Source: an uncultured Pelagibacteraceae bacterium (GTDB lineage: Bacteria; Pseudomonadota; Alphaproteobacteria; Pelagibacterales; Pelagibacteraceae). From it: a DNA stretch of 64,000 nt. Every line of letters starts with the position of its first letter. Positions within the stretch are counted from its first letter, which is position 1. Where the stretch lies: positions 1 to 64,000 of the forward strand of contig CACGAB010000004.1 in assembly GCA_902570915.1 (NCBI GenBank), read 5' to 3'. Under the pieces are notes generated by a model. That model worked only from the letters and a program-made list of their open reading frames with translations, had not been told where the DNA came from and did no database searches. Both the position numbers and the translations under genes were made by a program. Positions 63,962 through 64,000 of this stretch are shown piece by piece.

Positions 63962-64000
63962 TTTATCTTTAAAATAAATTAGTATAATTCGTATAATATC

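Overview
The window reads as a chromosome segment of a SAR11-type (Pelagibacterales) alphaproteobacterium. The basis is low-GC DNA, Lys/Asn/Ile-rich proteins, very short or overlapping gene junctions, and alphaproteobacterial gene sets: fdxA-carD, cobS-cobT with a J-domain gene and bolA, murA-DUF2948-hisD-infA, hisS-hisZ-hisG, rpmH-rnpA-yidD-yidC and pheST-rplT-rpmI-infC. No rRNA, phage, insertion sequence or CRISPR array is visible. No gene-free stretch exceeds about 210 bases apart from 60496-60765, which holds a terminator and a possible leader peptide. Assignment below the SAR11 level is not possible from the sequence alone.

Layout. 1-2222: an HNH nuclease gene, then a minus-strand run of coq7, dsbB and a YqaA-like membrane protein. 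2282-4116: tRNA-Leu abutting an acyl-CoA synthetase gene. 4235-9124: a 25-residue Lys/Arg/Ala micro-protein with its own signals, then minus-strand carD, fdxA, a TerB-like gene, a SUV3-like helicase and a hotdog thioesterase. 9237-16731: tRNA-Arg, a thiolase, the pyruvate dehydrogenase genes aceE (with a fused lipoyl domain) and aceF, a DMT transporter and uppP. 16832-23598: gltD-gltB behind an inverted repeat, and an alpha/beta hydrolase. 23641-34744: a glycosyltransferase, the translation block thrS-infC-rpmI-rplT-pheS-pheT-lepA, then an FkbM methyltransferase and a GT2 enzyme. 34825-41924: tRNA-Ser, gyrB, a RegB-like sensor kinase, cobT, cobS, a J-domain gene and bolA. 41913-47709: aroB, aroK, a small membrane protein, a large exported protein of unknown function, def, fmt and truA. 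47689-55110: a long minus-strand run of a SET-domain methyltransferase, an HDAC-like deacetylase, dapE, dapD, a HAD phosphatase, argB, yidC, yidD, rnpA and rpmH. 55202-63961: a VTT membrane protein, tRNA-Thr, two small basic proteins, dcd, murA, DUF2948, hisD, infA, tRNA-Phe, a cold-shock protein, tRNA-His, hisS, hisZ and hisG.

Functionally this is mostly core metabolism and translation: acetyl-CoA formation, ammonia assimilation (GOGAT), lysine, arginine, histidine and aromatic amino-acid steps, peptidoglycan precursors, protein initiation and maturation, and membrane protein insertion. The observations most worth pursuing are: a possible histidine-rich leader peptide and terminator before tRNA-His-hisS-hisZ-hisG; a tRNA-His gene without encoded G-1 and with A73; two tRNA genes each ending 4 bases before a start codon; the lipoyl domain fused to AceE; the tiny histone-tail-like peptide beside a CarD with a similar basic tail; a SET/HDAC gene pair; and several inverted repeats or alternative hairpins upstream of gltD, rpmI and the cold-shock gene.
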